DNA from: a virus
Virus record (IMG/VR): IMGVR_UViG_3300044858_000928
Coordinates: 1 to 31,352 of that record
Reading direction: 5' to 3' (one strand)
DNA: 31,352 nucleotides
Below the pieces are notes generated by a model that ran no database searches, had not been told where the DNA came from, and saw only the letters and a program-made list of their open reading frames with translations. Of the stretch, positions 8,508 to 16,071 are shown piece by piece (position 1 is the first letter of the stretch; each line of letters starts with the position of its first letter). The translations under genes and the position numbers were made by a program.

Positions 8508-9931
8508 TATGCTCCCAGGCTAGTTCCGCAATGAGGACATAATAGCGTTTTTCTTGGTGACGGACGCTTACAAGAAGGACAGAATACGGCGAGCGCCCCA
8601 AGTGATAATGACGCAATAGAGCCTTCGTTTAGTTCCGTCAGCGCCCACACAAGTGCGTCCATGCGGTCAGGAGATTTTGCTACATCGGGTGTCCAAGTAA
8701 CCATTTGGTCTTCTAGTTCAGGGAATGCGCCTATGTGATGAACCCTGCCCTGTTCGTATAAAGCACTAATGGGTTCTGCTCTTACTCTCTTGCCGCGAGA
8801 GGCATTTACCTTTTTGACTGGCACAAGTCCGTCAATAGTTCTGATGAGTTGTGTAATCATGTCGCCGCCATTATTGGCTTCAGCGATTATGCGGTCACAT
8901 TTCCAGGCATGGTATTCCTCAACCGCTTTACGCGCCCATTGGTCAGGAGTGCCGCGCATAGATTTATCGCTCAGTATGTAGAAGTGTCCGTCTGTTCCAG
9001 CGCCCGCTACCACAATGCCAGTTTCGTCAGATTCCTCTCCTGAAGTAACGGCTGGGTCAATGGCTACGACTAGGCGGACTAGATTTGGTGCGAAATCTGG
9101 TGCTACCCGACTGTTCTCTATCATGTTGCGGTTCCATAGTGCGCCCTCAACATCTTCCAAGAGTTCGCCGTAGAGTTCCTGGCGACCTGTGCGAGTTCCT
9201 GCGTATCGTGCCTGAAGTTCTGTAAGCGCCGCCGCAGAGAGGTTTGCGGCATTGTCGAATGTTGAACCCCTGGTGGTATAGACAGACCCATCCTCACGCC
9301 CCACCCACTCCCGCAAGATACGGATAGGTTTAGGCGTTGTCGTCACAACAGCCTTGGGGTGTTTTCCAATACGGAGAGCAGGGGCAATACCTTCGTGCCA
9401 GGTTTCATACGGGTATTTCCATTTTGCGATTTCGTCAGCCCATACGCCCGCCAGGTTAAAACCACGACCAGCGTCAGGATTATCTGCGCCGAACATGTGT
9501 ATCTTCTGCCCGTCCTTGAAATTGACCTGCCATGACGAGCGGTTATAGGTGAAATCAACAAGGTTCACTAAGCCCTTACGCTGTAACACTCGCAAGATAC
9601 CGCTTGGACCCTCCACACACATCACACGGGTATCGCTGAATGTTTCGCCGATAATCGCCCACTCAGTAGGCGCACCATCAGGAGCCTTGGGGTTAGCAAG
9701 CACTTTGTCTATAAGCCACTCTGCGCCTGTCCTGGTCTTGCCCCAGCCACGCCCTGAAAGAATGAGCCATACGCCCCAGTTACCCTCAGGCTCTTGTTGT
9801 TCAGGTCTGCCAATAAACCACCAAGGCAGAAACTTCATCTCCTCCGCTTTTTCTTCGGGGAGAGCCTCAATGATTTCCTGAGCCTTCTCTAGGGGCATGG
9901 CGGCTAGTTCGTCAAACAGACTAAGCGCCAT
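8507..9931 (-). CDS. terL: Terminase large subunit with a C-terminal zinc ribbon
   Basis: A 474-residue packaging motor. The ATPase has Walker A SGRGWGKT (59-66) and Walker B GVWADE (162-167). The RNase H-like nuclease shows VAIDPAVTSGEESDE (D292), IIAEANNGG (E351) and SPDRMDALVWAL (D422/D425). Unusually, the protein ends in CPSCKRPSPRKTLLCPHCG (C451, C454, C465, C468), a complete zinc ribbon that a minimal terminase lacks. It cuts and translocates DNA into the prohead, using the neighbouring small subunit to find DNA. The start follows the small subunit stop by four bases. Confidence 0.96.
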   Translation of the reverse strand: MALSLFDELAAMPLEKAQEIIEALPEEKAEEMKFLPWWFIGRPEQQEPEGNWGVWLILSGRGWGKTRTGAEWLIDKVLANPKAPDGAPTEWAIIGETFSDTRVMCVEGPSGILRVLQRKGLVNLVDFTYNRSSWQVNFKDGQKIHMFGADNPDAGRGFNLAGVWADEIAKWKYPYETWHEGIAPALRIGKHPKAVVTTTPKPIRILREWVGREDGSVYTTRGSTFDNAANLSAAALTELQARYAGTRTGRQELYGELLEDVEGALWNRNMIENSRVAPDFAPNLVRLVVAIDPAVTSGEESDETGIVVAGAGTDGHFYILSDKSMRGTPDQWARKAVEEYHAWKCDRIIAEANNGGDMITQLIRTIDGLVPVKKVNASRGKRVRAEPISALYEQGRVHHIGAFPELEDQMVTWTPDVAKSPDRMDALVWALTELNEGSIASLSLGALAVFCPSCKRPSPRKTLLCPHCGTSLGA

Positions 9932-9934
9932 AAA

Positions 9935-10351
9935 TTACTCCTGTTGTTGTTTCGCTTTGATGAGTTCTACTAATGTCTGCTTTGCGTCTAGTTGGACATT
10001 GATGGGCGCGCCATTCGTTCCTGATAGTTCCACCTTAGACTGTCTGCCCCAGCGTTGAGGGAACGAACGCTCTAACCACCAAGAGGCGGCTTGCCAGGTT
10101 TCATCAGCGGCTTTCTGAACCCGAAGCACATTTCTCATCTCTGCTTGCGCTCTTGCCTGGGTTACTGTGTCGCTTAATTCTCTTAAAATAGGTTTTGCGC
10201 CTGGTTTCTCTGCTTCCGCCATCCATTTGTAGAAGGTTGCCCTATTTATGTTCGCATAATCGCATGCTGTTTCTATGTAATTACCCGCAAGTAGGGCTTC
10301 TTCTAGTCGTTTTATGACCATTTTGTTCAATTTTGGCTTACGACCCGCCAT
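9935..10351 (-). CDS. Terminase small subunit
   Basis: A 138-residue protein with an N-terminal helix-turn-helix (VIKRLEEALLAGNYIETACDYANINRATFYKWM) and a helical oligomerisation region ending in the family-typical ASWWLERSFPQRWGRQSKVEL. This is the DNA-recognition subunit that loads the large terminase on the genome. It lies directly upstream of terL in the same operon and overlaps the preceding small gene by 14 bases. Confidence 0.9.
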   Translation of the reverse strand: MAGRKPKLNKMVIKRLEEALLAGNYIETACDYANINRATFYKWMAEAEKPGAKPILRELSDTVTQARAQAEMRNVLRVQKAADETWQAASWWLERSFPQRWGRQSKVELSGTNGAPINVQLDAKQTLVELIKAKQQQE

Positions 10352-10526
10352 CTGAACCCCCTGATTTTAGAAAGTCCAGTAATTGTTCCACAATAATTAC
10401 ATCTCTGCCATCTACATGATGATGATAGTCATTGGCAAAAGCCTCTATCTCCATGATGACTCGTTGGCGAGTTGTGGCGGCAACCATTTTCATCAAGGAA
10501 GCATTGAAAGAGATTTCGGCAGTCAT
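10338..10526 (-). CDS. Hypothetical 62-residue protein
   Basis: A 62-residue protein, mostly helical, with a central NDYHHHVDGRDVIIVEQLLDFL segment; no membrane segment. It overlaps the small terminase start by 14 bases and begins directly after the stop of the ParB-like gene (TAA then ATG). Helical size and position would suit a packaging accessory factor, but I recognise no family. Confidence 0.7.
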   Translation of the reverse strand: MTAEISFNASLMKMVAATTRQRVIMEIEAFANDYHHHVDGRDVIIVEQLLDFLKSGGSDGGS

Positions 10527-11099
10527 TTAGATATCCCAGTTCTTAGCCTTTACTAAATCCTTCTTCAGTAAAGTAATTTCTTCTAGGCAGTTCGGGCAGG
10601 GGATAGTGATGTGTGGCTCTCCCTGGCGTTCGGCGCTTGCCTTCTCAAATTGGGATTCTAACTTTGCGGCGATTTCGTCAATGTTCTCTTGCTTGTTTGG
10701 TTCGGCGAGCGCGGCAAAGTCAGGGTCTAACTTTATGTCGGGGAAGAATATGTCCAAGAACTCAGGGCTTGTGAACTCTTTGAGTTCTAAGGTTAGGTCA
10801 GCCGTCCATTGAGCATACTCAGATGTGCGGTTATCTATAATTCGGAACTCTTTAGCCTTCTTGGCTGGTAGGTCTGTAATCACAACATCTACTTCTGTGT
10901 AGCCTAGTTCTTTGAGGGCGCGATAGCGGGTGTGTCCAGCCACGATAGTCAAAGAAGTATCTACGATTATGGGCGCTTGGTATCCGAACTCTTGGATAGA
11001 CGCTTTGACTTTCTCGATAGCCACATCATTCTTGCGCGGATTACGCCAATACGGAATAAGCCTATCAATAGCGACTTTCTGAACAACAAGGTTACTCAT
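10527..11099 (-). CDS. ParB/sulfiredoxin-like nuclease-domain protein 1
   Basis: A 190-residue protein. Residues 6-95 are a ParB/Srx domain: AIDRLIPYWRNPRKNDVAIE, then ASIQEFGYQAPIIVD, then the nucleotide-binding signature VAGHTRYRAL (53-62) and FRIIDNRTSEYAQW. The C-terminus carries IPCPNC, possibly half a zinc knuckle. Phage proteins of this type are nucleases or CTPase-type DNA-binding proteins, often near terminase or methyltransferases. It is second to last in a run with another ParB-like protein, a PP-loop ATPase and a methyltransferase. Confidence 0.88.
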   Translation of the reverse strand: MSNLVVQKVAIDRLIPYWRNPRKNDVAIEKVKASIQEFGYQAPIIVDTSLTIVAGHTRYRALKELGYTEVDVVITDLPAKKAKEFRIIDNRTSEYAQWTADLTLELKEFTSPEFLDIFFPDIKLDPDFAALAEPNKQENIDEIAAKLESQFEKASAERQGEPHITIPCPNCLEEITLLKKDLVKAKNWDI

Positions 11100-11101
11100 G
11101 C

Positions 11102-11791
11102 CTACTTCCTTTGACTAGGGATAGCCTCGCCAGCGGCGTAAGCCTTCCGAATTTCTAATTGCCTGTCCGTTTCCCACGACTTCCCGTATTCCGCATTCTC
11201 AAAGAGTCTAGCGAAACCTGTAACATACTTTAGTCGGGCTAGTTCCTCAGGTTCAAGTCCAACCTCATTACAGATGGCTTCGTCTGTTGCGCCATTTCTC
11301 AGCATGTTAAAGACTATCTGCCCCATACCCGCTACGGAGTGCTTACCGCGAGCGCGGTTGTGACGAACAGTTGCCGCCATACGCTCGTTCATAGATTTAT
11401 CCAGGACTACGATAGGCAAGCGACCTTCGTTCTTGTCGTATAAATCTTTGTTACGCCGCATGGTTGTATAGCGGTGAAAGCCATCTACGATTACATACTT
11501 GTCTATCTCAGGGTCATAGACTGTAACAACGGGCTGAGTGTATCCATCATGGGAGATAGATACATACAGAAGGCGCATTTCGTTGCTTGCCACGCTATTC
11601 GGGTTGTAGTCGTTTGCCTGGACTCTCTCTACTGGAACCCATTGGACATTGGCTATCGGCTGGTCGTTGCGTGGGTGTAATGTCTGATAGACAAAAGTAT
11701 TGAGCGCGTTTAAGAAATCTAATTTGTCTTCCGCGGCATTGTAAGCCTCGGTCAGATTATCCCTTAAAGTGTTCGGCAAGTTTATGCTCAT
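11102..11791 (-). CDS. ParB-like nuclease-domain protein 2 (IbrB-like)
   Basis: A 229-residue protein. The ParB/Srx domain spans about 48-150, with WVPVERVQANDYNPNSVA, GYTQPVVTVYD, the signature VDGFHRYTT (102-110) and RHNRARGKHS (143-152); a helical domain follows (EVGLEPEELARLKYV). This arrangement and the adjacent PP-loop gene match the IbrB/IbrA pair, originally named as regulators of immunoglobulin-binding genes in E. coli and now seen in many phages. It overlaps the PP-loop gene by 35 bases and has its own site (AAAAGGAAGCGC ATG). Biochemical activity is unknown; a DNA-directed role is inferred. Confidence 0.85.
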   Translation of the reverse strand: MSINLPNTLRDNLTEAYNAAEDKLDFLNALNTFVYQTLHPRNDQPIANVQWVPVERVQANDYNPNSVASNEMRLLYVSISHDGYTQPVVTVYDPEIDKYVIVDGFHRYTTMRRNKDLYDKNEGRLPIVVLDKSMNERMAATVRHNRARGKHSVAGMGQIVFNMLRNGATDEAICNEVGLEPEELARLKYVTGFARLFENAEYGKSWETDRQLEIRKAYAAGEAIPSQRK

Positions 11792-12884
11792 GCGCTTCCT
11801 TTTCTGCCAGTTGGTCGTCAGTATATTGACGGGTTTCCCAATTCCGTAGTTTAGTCATCTCAACATCATTACATAAAATTGAGTTTATCTGAGTCTTGTA
11901 TAGGTCTTCGCCTACCGAGCGGGAGTATCGGCGTTCAATACTCTCAAAGAACTTAGCGAAGTCGGTCTTTACCTTGGGGTCTTCGATAAGGTGTTCAAGG
12001 AGATAATCTCGGTATTCAGTCCAGGAACTAAACATAAAGGGCAGTTCATACACAAACCAGTCGTCTTTGCCCATTTTCCCTGCGGTATCAATGCCCGAAA
12101 TGCGTTGCGTAGCCTTTTCGTAGGTTTGTGGCTCAATTTCTTGGAGCAAGAACAGGCTGTGGACAGCGGTTTCGTGATGGTAATTTGATACTCGCATTTT
12201 ACGGACTGGCGTTCCGTAACGGAATAACTCGTCATAGTGAGTGTTGTATAGCCACTTGTGGTCATAAATCGCCTTCCATACATCTATGTAAGTCCAGTCG
12301 TATATCGGGTGGAAATTGTATATGCCCTTTTTCTTGTTGATGGTGTTGCCCCATGTAATCCATTTATAGGTCACATCACCAGTCGCACCCATAAATCGGG
12401 CAGGACTTTCTTCTGTGCGCACACCCGTCAAGACGGCAACAGGGTGGTCAAAAGTCTTATCTACGATTTTCTCCATTAGTTCAACGAAGCGGTCTGTGCC
12501 GTAGATATTCTCTTTGATAGAGATAGGGTCTTTCTCTCGCACCCATTGTTCTCCCTCGCCCCAAACATTGAGCCAGGTTTCTTTGCCGCTAGTCGCATTA
12601 AGCAGACGGAACGGAACCTGAAACCACATTGGTTCTACTTCAGGGTCATACATAACTTTTTTTACATACTCAACAGTAGCCTCAAACTCACACTCCTGGT
12701 CTAACCACATCACTTTGACGGGCAAAGCGTTGCGCTCGCGGGCTACTATCTTTGTGAGTTCCAGGATTACTGTGCTGTCCTTGCCTCCCGACAGGGATAC
12801 CATAACGAGAGGAAACTCATCGTAAAGGAGGCGAATGCGGTCTAATGCCTCGTCATAAACATTCTTGTTTTTATAGACCTTCAT
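11757..12884 (-). CDS. PAPS reductase-like PP-loop ATPase (IbrA-like)
   Basis: A 375-residue adenine-nucleotide alpha-hydrolase. Seen: the PP-loop VSLSGGKDSTV (29-39), WLDQECEF (60-67), TGVRTEESPARF (153-164) and HPIYDWTYIDVWKAI (192-206), all standard for PAPS/DndC-like enzymes. The C-terminal catalytic ECGLH of true PAPS reductases is absent, and only two cysteines exist (65 and 338), so neither sulphate reduction nor a DndC-type 4Fe-4S cluster is supported. It likely adenylates a substrate for its ParB-like partner. I use ATG 12884 over TTG 12887: GGAG lies upstream. Confidence 0.87.
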   Translation of the reverse strand: MKVYKNKNVYDEALDRIRLLYDEFPLVMVSLSGGKDSTVILELTKIVARERNALPVKVMWLDQECEFEATVEYVKKVMYDPEVEPMWFQVPFRLLNATSGKETWLNVWGEGEQWVREKDPISIKENIYGTDRFVELMEKIVDKTFDHPVAVLTGVRTEESPARFMGATGDVTYKWITWGNTINKKKGIYNFHPIYDWTYIDVWKAIYDHKWLYNTHYDELFRYGTPVRKMRVSNYHHETAVHSLFLLQEIEPQTYEKATQRISGIDTAGKMGKDDWFVYELPFMFSSWTEYRDYLLEHLIEDPKVKTDFAKFFESIERRYSRSVGEDLYKTQINSILCNDVEMTKLRNWETRQYTDDQLAEKEAHEHKLAEHFKG

Positions 12885-13749
12885 CAAAAATCTCCATGTT
12901 CGTTGCGACTAGGTAGTTTCCGAATTGTCCGAGTGTGGGGAAAGTTGCTCGTATTTTTTCATAATCTGTGCGCACATCTTCCAACGAGGTGTAGTAATTG
13001 GGGAGATAGCCTTCGTTATAGAACATGAAGAAATACTTAGTTCCTGCTTCCATCAAGCGTGGATAGAAATTGTGGTCTATGTATGACGGAGTTCCGAATA
13101 AAGAAATCGCAATATCAAACGGGAATGTGTGACCCCACTTAATTGCGTAATCTTCAAACGAGGACTGGAAGAAGTTGTAGTAATAATGCTTGCGCAGAAA
13201 CTCGTTCATCATGCCCTGGCTTGGGTCAATACCAACATAATAACCGCGGGGCAGTTTGATGTAGTCCAGGAGTAGCCCTGTGCCGCAACCTATGTCTAAT
13301 ACAGAACCGAATAAGTGTGGGCTAAGGCGTTCAAAGAGTTCTGTGTTCTCTAAGAGATACATTGGGTCGGAGTAACGCTTATCGTATTGAGGCGCTAATC
13401 GGTCATAAATTGTTTCGGGAATTGTGCGGTCCACTATCGGCGCTTTCTGTTCTCCGTAAAAATTGCCTGACGGAGCGCGGTTGATAATTATGGTGTTGTC
13501 TATCAAATCACCCATAGTCCAGTATTTGTAGCCATCAACATGGAGATAAATGTAAATCTTGCTAAAGAAATTCTCAGGGTGTCCGAATGTTCTGATGAGT
13601 TCTACGGCATGAACGAAGTCGCTGTCCTGTGCTGGTCGCCATTCTCTGACTGTATAAGCGTGGGTAGCCTTCTGTTTAGATGGTTTCCAAAAACAAGCAC
13701 CGATGTAATCACGGAACCACTCTAAATCTTGGTCAATAATAACTGGCAT
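12871..13749 (-). CDS. Class I SAM-dependent methyltransferase with an uncharacterised N-terminal domain
   Basis: A 292-residue protein. Residues 1-100 are a separate domain (REWRPAQDSDFVHAVELIR ... YLHVDGYKYWTMG ... IIINRAP), which I have no name for. Residues 110-292 are a Rossmann methyltransferase: YDRLAPQYDKRYSDP, motif I VLDIGCGTG (150-158), YVGIDPS (171-177) and IAISLFGTPSYI. No DNA-methyltransferase motif IV (DPPY or similar) is visible, so the target may be a small molecule, protein or unusual base. It leads the IbrAB/ParB cassette, overlapping the next gene by 14 bases. ATG 13749 (GGAAGG upstream) is preferred over 13767. Confidence 0.84.
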   Translation of the reverse strand: MPVIIDQDLEWFRDYIGACFWKPSKQKATHAYTVREWRPAQDSDFVHAVELIRTFGHPENFFSKIYIYLHVDGYKYWTMGDLIDNTIIINRAPSGNFYGEQKAPIVDRTIPETIYDRLAPQYDKRYSDPMYLLENTELFERLSPHLFGSVLDIGCGTGLLLDYIKLPRGYYVGIDPSQGMMNEFLRKHYYYNFFQSSFEDYAIKWGHTFPFDIAISLFGTPSYIDHNFYPRLMEAGTKYFFMFYNEGYLPNYYTSLEDVRTDYEKIRATFPTLGQFGNYLVATNMEIFDEGL

Positions 13750-13769
13750 TCCCTCGCCTTCCCGCATGC

Positions 13770-13943
13770 TTATTCCGTCAGATTCAAGCGGGCATCTAAT
13801 AAATCATCAATGCTCGCCTGTAACATTTCGCGCTTCTTCCAATTCATACGATTTCCGTATTCATCGGTCTTCAGCATGGAACTGATGTGCTTAATTGCCT
13901 CATCAATATCCGCGACTGTTACCTCTTCGTCTATCTGTAACAT
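13770..13943 (-). CDS. Small helical hypothetical protein
   Basis: A 57-residue reading frame fills the gap between the methyltransferase and the HTH gene. It reads MLQIDEEVTVADIDEAIKHI then a helical, charged segment and ends DARLNLTE. No motif or membrane segment is seen. The ribosome binding site is weak. Its filling of the gap and protein-like composition support it. Confidence 0.6.
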   Translation of the reverse strand: MLQIDEEVTVADIDEAIKHISSMLKTDEYGNRMNWKKREMLQASIDDLLDARLNLTE

Positions 13944-13962
13944 GGCAATACTTTAGCCATAA

Positions 13963-14139
13963 TTACGACAGATTTTCTTTTCGTGCCTTTCTCTTGGCGT
14001 GATAAGCCTCAACATCTGCCACAGCGTAATAAACTTTGCGACCCTCTTTGCGCCCATAAACTAGGTTCTTACGGAATTGAATCTGCCGTAGGTTGTTCAA
14101 AGTAACGCCTAGATATTTAGCGGTGTCTTCCGCGCTCAT
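13963..14139 (-). CDS. Small MerR/excisionase-type helix-turn-helix protein
   Basis: A 58-residue DNA-binding protein: SAEDTAKYLGVTLNNLRQIQ is the helix-turn-helix, followed by the wing YGRKEGRKVYYAVADVEAY and a basic tail. It matches the HTH_17/excisionase fold, used by phage transcription regulators, Xis and terminase helpers. ATG 14139 (ATGA overlap with the ssb stop) is preferred to an upstream GTG. No integrase is present, so Xis function is not favoured. Confidence 0.8.
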   Translation of the reverse strand: MSAEDTAKYLGVTLNNLRQIQFRKNLVYGRKEGRKVYYAVADVEAYHAKRKARKENLS

Positions 14140-14501
14140 CCATTCCACGGGAAAGGTTCCTCTGCTTTCTTTTTAGGTGTTGCCCTCGGAGTTTTAGAAA
14201 TGCTAGTCGCATTTACTTCAAGCCCCATTTTCTCTTTGCCGTCTTTACCCGTATAAGTTGAGGGCTTTAGAGTTCCAATGACGACAACATTATCGCCTTT
14301 GCCTAAAAAGTCCATGTAGGACTCAGCCTTTTCTCCAAACATGGCTACCTTGACCCACACAGTTTCACCATCAACCCATTCATTACCCCTGCGAGTGCGT
14401 GGAGTATGGGCAAGCGGGAATGTGATAAGCGGTAGGTGTTTGTCCGTGACGAACTTTAGTTCGGGGTCAGCACCGAGATTACCTTTTACTGTTATTTCCA
14501 T
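14136..14501 (-). CDS. ssb: Single-stranded DNA-binding protein
   Basis: A 121-residue OB-fold SSB: ITVKGNLGADPELKFV, then TPRTRRGNEWVDGETVWVKV, then AMFGEKAESYMDFLGKGDNVVVIG and LEVNATSISKTPR. The C-terminal tail is short (KKKAEEPFPWNG) and keeps the aromatic/proline tip used to dock replication partners. It coats ssDNA in replication and recombination, acting with the annealing protein at 22857 and RusA at 18653. It starts at a TAATG overlap with the HNH gene. Confidence 0.95.
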   Translation of the reverse strand: MEITVKGNLGADPELKFVTDKHLPLITFPLAHTPRTRRGNEWVDGETVWVKVAMFGEKAESYMDFLGKGDNVVVIGTLKPSTYTGKDGKEKMGLEVNATSISKTPRATPKKKAEEPFPWNG

Positions 14502-14818
14502 TATTCACCTTCCATCAGTAGGATTACATTACCATCATCTTGTAATAAAACAATGTCACCGCCAGGGCGTGTCATGGGAACTTCATGCGGTTCTTGCCAT
14601 GAGCCAACCATCCAGCCCTTAGTCGTAGCGTATTCGGGGTTGTTATGAATGCTATGGGTTCCGAGGTTGTGGCATGAGTGATGAACCCAAATAAGGTTTG
14701 ATACGGAGTCTTTGCCGCCCCTGGACTTTAACTTTCTGTGATGTAGTGCCATAGAGGGCTGGGCTACCTTCCCGCATACTTCGCAGTAGCCGCCCGCCCG
14801 TTCTACAACTTTATCCAC
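14501..14818 (-). CDS. HNH endonuclease
   Basis: A 105-residue HNH nuclease. The core is at residues 10-52: GGYCEVCG, MALHHRKLKSRGGKDSVSNL, then VHHSCHN, giving four zinc cysteines/histidines and the catalytic HH-N-H pattern. The C-terminal half is an acidic extension. Many siphoviruses carry such HNH proteins next to terminase and need them for packaging; here it lies before ssb, so a repair role or a free-standing homing nuclease is also possible. It starts with GTG. Confidence 0.88.
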   Translation of the reverse strand: MDKVVERAGGYCEVCGKVAQPSMALHHRKLKSRGGKDSVSNLIWVHHSCHNLGTHSIHNNPEYATTKGWMVGSWQEPHEVPMTRPGGDIVLLQDDGNVILLMEGE

Positions 14819-14828
14819 AATGGATTTT

Positions 14829-14918
14829 TTAATCGTCTTCTTCTTCCTCTATCTCATAAACATCTTCATCGTCTAGGTGAGGAAGGACGCGTTCGATATG
14901 TACAGGCAGAATAGGCAT
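14829..14918 (-). CDS. 29-residue acidic peptide
   Basis: ATG at 14916-14918 directly follows the stop of the wall-hydrolase gene (TAA ATG), and it ends in a run of acidic residues (DDEDVYEIEEEEDD). Strongly acidic tails like this occur in DNA-mimic inhibitors, but that is speculation. It fills the gap before the HNH gene. No family is recognised. Confidence 0.5.
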   Translation of the reverse strand: MPILPVHIERVLPHLDDEDVYEIEEEEDD

Positions 14919-15344
14919 TTAATACCACTTATTCCTTTCCCAAAATTTCCAGGCACGGCAAGGAGTGTCGTACCGCGCTGTAATGTATTTTAGTCCTGCT
15001 TCTATCTGAATCATTGGGTTCTTAGGGCGTACGGGGTATCCGTAATTTCGCCAGGTTGAGTCAAGGAACTGGGGTATGCCAAACGCCGTAGATTTGGGAT
15101 TTGCGGCTCTTGGATTCCAGGCGGACTCTTTACCCCATAATTTAGTCAAACAGGCGTATTGCGCCCGCTCGCCCCACATTTTCGCCACTAATACATAAGC
15201 GTAGTCGCGGGGGTGTAAATCAACATGCTTAACCTTTGGGATTATGACCTGAACAGGTTGAGCCTCGTATGATGGGGTGGGGAATAGGAAAAGAAGTCCA
15301 ACCACAAAAGTGGCTACTAAGAGGACTTGCTTACGAAGGCTCAG
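14919..15344 (-). CDS. Secreted lytic transglycosylase-like wall hydrolase
   Basis: A 141-residue protein if started at CTG 15344. It then has a textbook signal peptide (SLRKQVLLVATFVVGLLFLF, cleavage near SYEA). The mature part is a lysozyme-like muralytic domain: CLTKLWGKESAWNPRAANPK with the catalytic glutamate at 73, AFGIPQFLDSTW, IEAGLKYITARYDTPCRAW. This pattern is common in secreted actinobacterial proteins. Cysteines 65 and 129 may pair. A GTG at 15305 would remove most of the signal peptide. CTG lies 3 bases after the previous stop, with AAAGG upstream. It is separate from the endolysin gene, so a late-release or infection role is open. Confidence 0.82.
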   Translation of the reverse strand: MSLRKQVLLVATFVVGLLFLFPTPSYEAQPVQVIIPKVKHVDLHPRDYAYVLVAKMWGERAQYACLTKLWGKESAWNPRAANPKSTAFGIPQFLDSTWRNYGYPVRPKNPMIQIEAGLKYITARYDTPCRAWKFWERNKWY

Positions 15345-15347
15345 ACT

Positions 15348-15443
15348 TTAGCCTTTCGTTCCTTTCATACAGACCCCGCATACAGGAGCGAAGTGAGTCC
15401 AAGCGCCACATTTAGCGCACCTTGTTATATCTCTGTCGTCCAT
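15348..15443 (-). CDS. Mini zinc-ribbon protein (31 residues)
   Basis: ATG 15443 follows a strong site (GAAAGGGGAAATA). It encodes RCAKCGAWTHFAPVCGVC, a four-cysteine ribbon of the CxxC...CxxC type with almost nothing else. Its own end carries the ribosome binding site for the wall hydrolase downstream. Function unknown. Confidence 0.7.
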   Translation of the reverse strand: MDDRDITRCAKCGAWTHFAPVCGVCMKGTKG

Positions 15444-15470
15444 TATTTCCCCTTTCGGTTGTTTCTCGGA

Positions 15471-15662
15471 CTAGTTAAGGATACCTTCATTTTCAATACT
15501 GAATCGCTCACTTGCTAGGCGGGCTGGGGTCACTAATCTATCTGCTTGACTAGCGAGAATAATCATAATTTCGTACATGTCTTTTGCGTCACCATGTTCA
15601 GCGATAGCGGTCATGGTACTGCCCATAGTTCCGAGCCATGCTTGTATTGACGGGTCTATCAT
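15471..15662 (-). CDS. Hypothetical helical protein (63 residues)
   Basis: Starting at ATG 15662 (ATGA overlap with the previous stop) it reads MIDPSIQAWLGTMGSTMTAI and continues helical to ERFSIENEGILN. Amphipathic helices but no clear membrane segment. An upstream in-frame TTG at 15674 is less likely because of the ATGA junction. No family is recognised. Confidence 0.66.
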   Translation of the reverse strand: MIDPSIQAWLGTMGSTMTAIAEHGDAKDMYEIMIILASQADRLVTPARLASERFSIENEGILN

Positions 15663-15922
15663 TTGCTCTTCCAATCGTTAGGTTTGAACTCCCACATCAT
15701 TTCGTTGAGTGACTTGTAATCCAAGTCTTTCCCCGCCCACGCTACGCGGTCAGGGGTGCGCTGTCCATCTAAGCCACAGTCCTGGATAAAGTCTTTGTAG
15801 GGCGAGCGCCCTTTGTAATCTGCCATAAAATCTACCGCGCCTTGATAAAGCGGATACTCGTTGTTAATCCACAAGGCTACATTCCAAGTGGCGTAATTCT
15901 TCCAGCCCTCGTATTCGCTCAT
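15659..15922 (-). CDS. Conserved phage protein of the GWxNYATWNVALW family
   Basis: An 87-residue protein that begins SEYEGWKNYATWNVALWINN. This motif marks a small family found in phages, plasmids and bacteria; I think it is named DUF7249, but I am not certain of the number. The rest is helical with SPYKDFIQDCGL. No catalytic motif is seen. Function unknown. Confidence 0.78.
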   Translation of the reverse strand: MSEYEGWKNYATWNVALWINNEYPLYQGAVDFMADYKGRSPYKDFIQDCGLDGQRTPDRVAWAGKDLDYKSLNEMMWEFKPNDWKSK

Positions 15923-16071
15923 GGGAACATCACATCTAGACAGAATTGCGACATTTGTTCAACGGGAACCTTGCATTCGTCAGGCGTAGTAGCGTCAAAA
16001 GCCCACCATACGGCGAGCGCAATTAGAATCCCTACAACTATCTTGCCTCTGCGAGTCAGCCTAGTCGCCAC
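15919..16071 (-). CDS. Small single-pass membrane protein (50 residues)
   Basis: GTG 16071 starts MATRLTRRGKIVVGILIALA then VWWAF: a basic N-terminus, one membrane helix (residues 10-25) and a short outward tail with two cysteines (DECK ... QFCLD). Its stop overlaps the next start by ATGA. It overlaps the upstream zinc-ribbon gene by 11 bases. Topology resembles a spanin-like or holin-accessory peptide, but this is not near the lysis genes. Confidence 0.65.
   Translation of the reverse strand: MATRLTRRGKIVVGILIALAVWWAFDATTPDECKVPVEQMSQFCLDVMFP

Noticed and set aside
13963-14139. HTH gene as an excisionase implying a temperate phage
   Set aside because: No integrase, attachment site or clear repressor is visible; similar small HTH proteins also occur in lytic phages. 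Lifestyle is left open.
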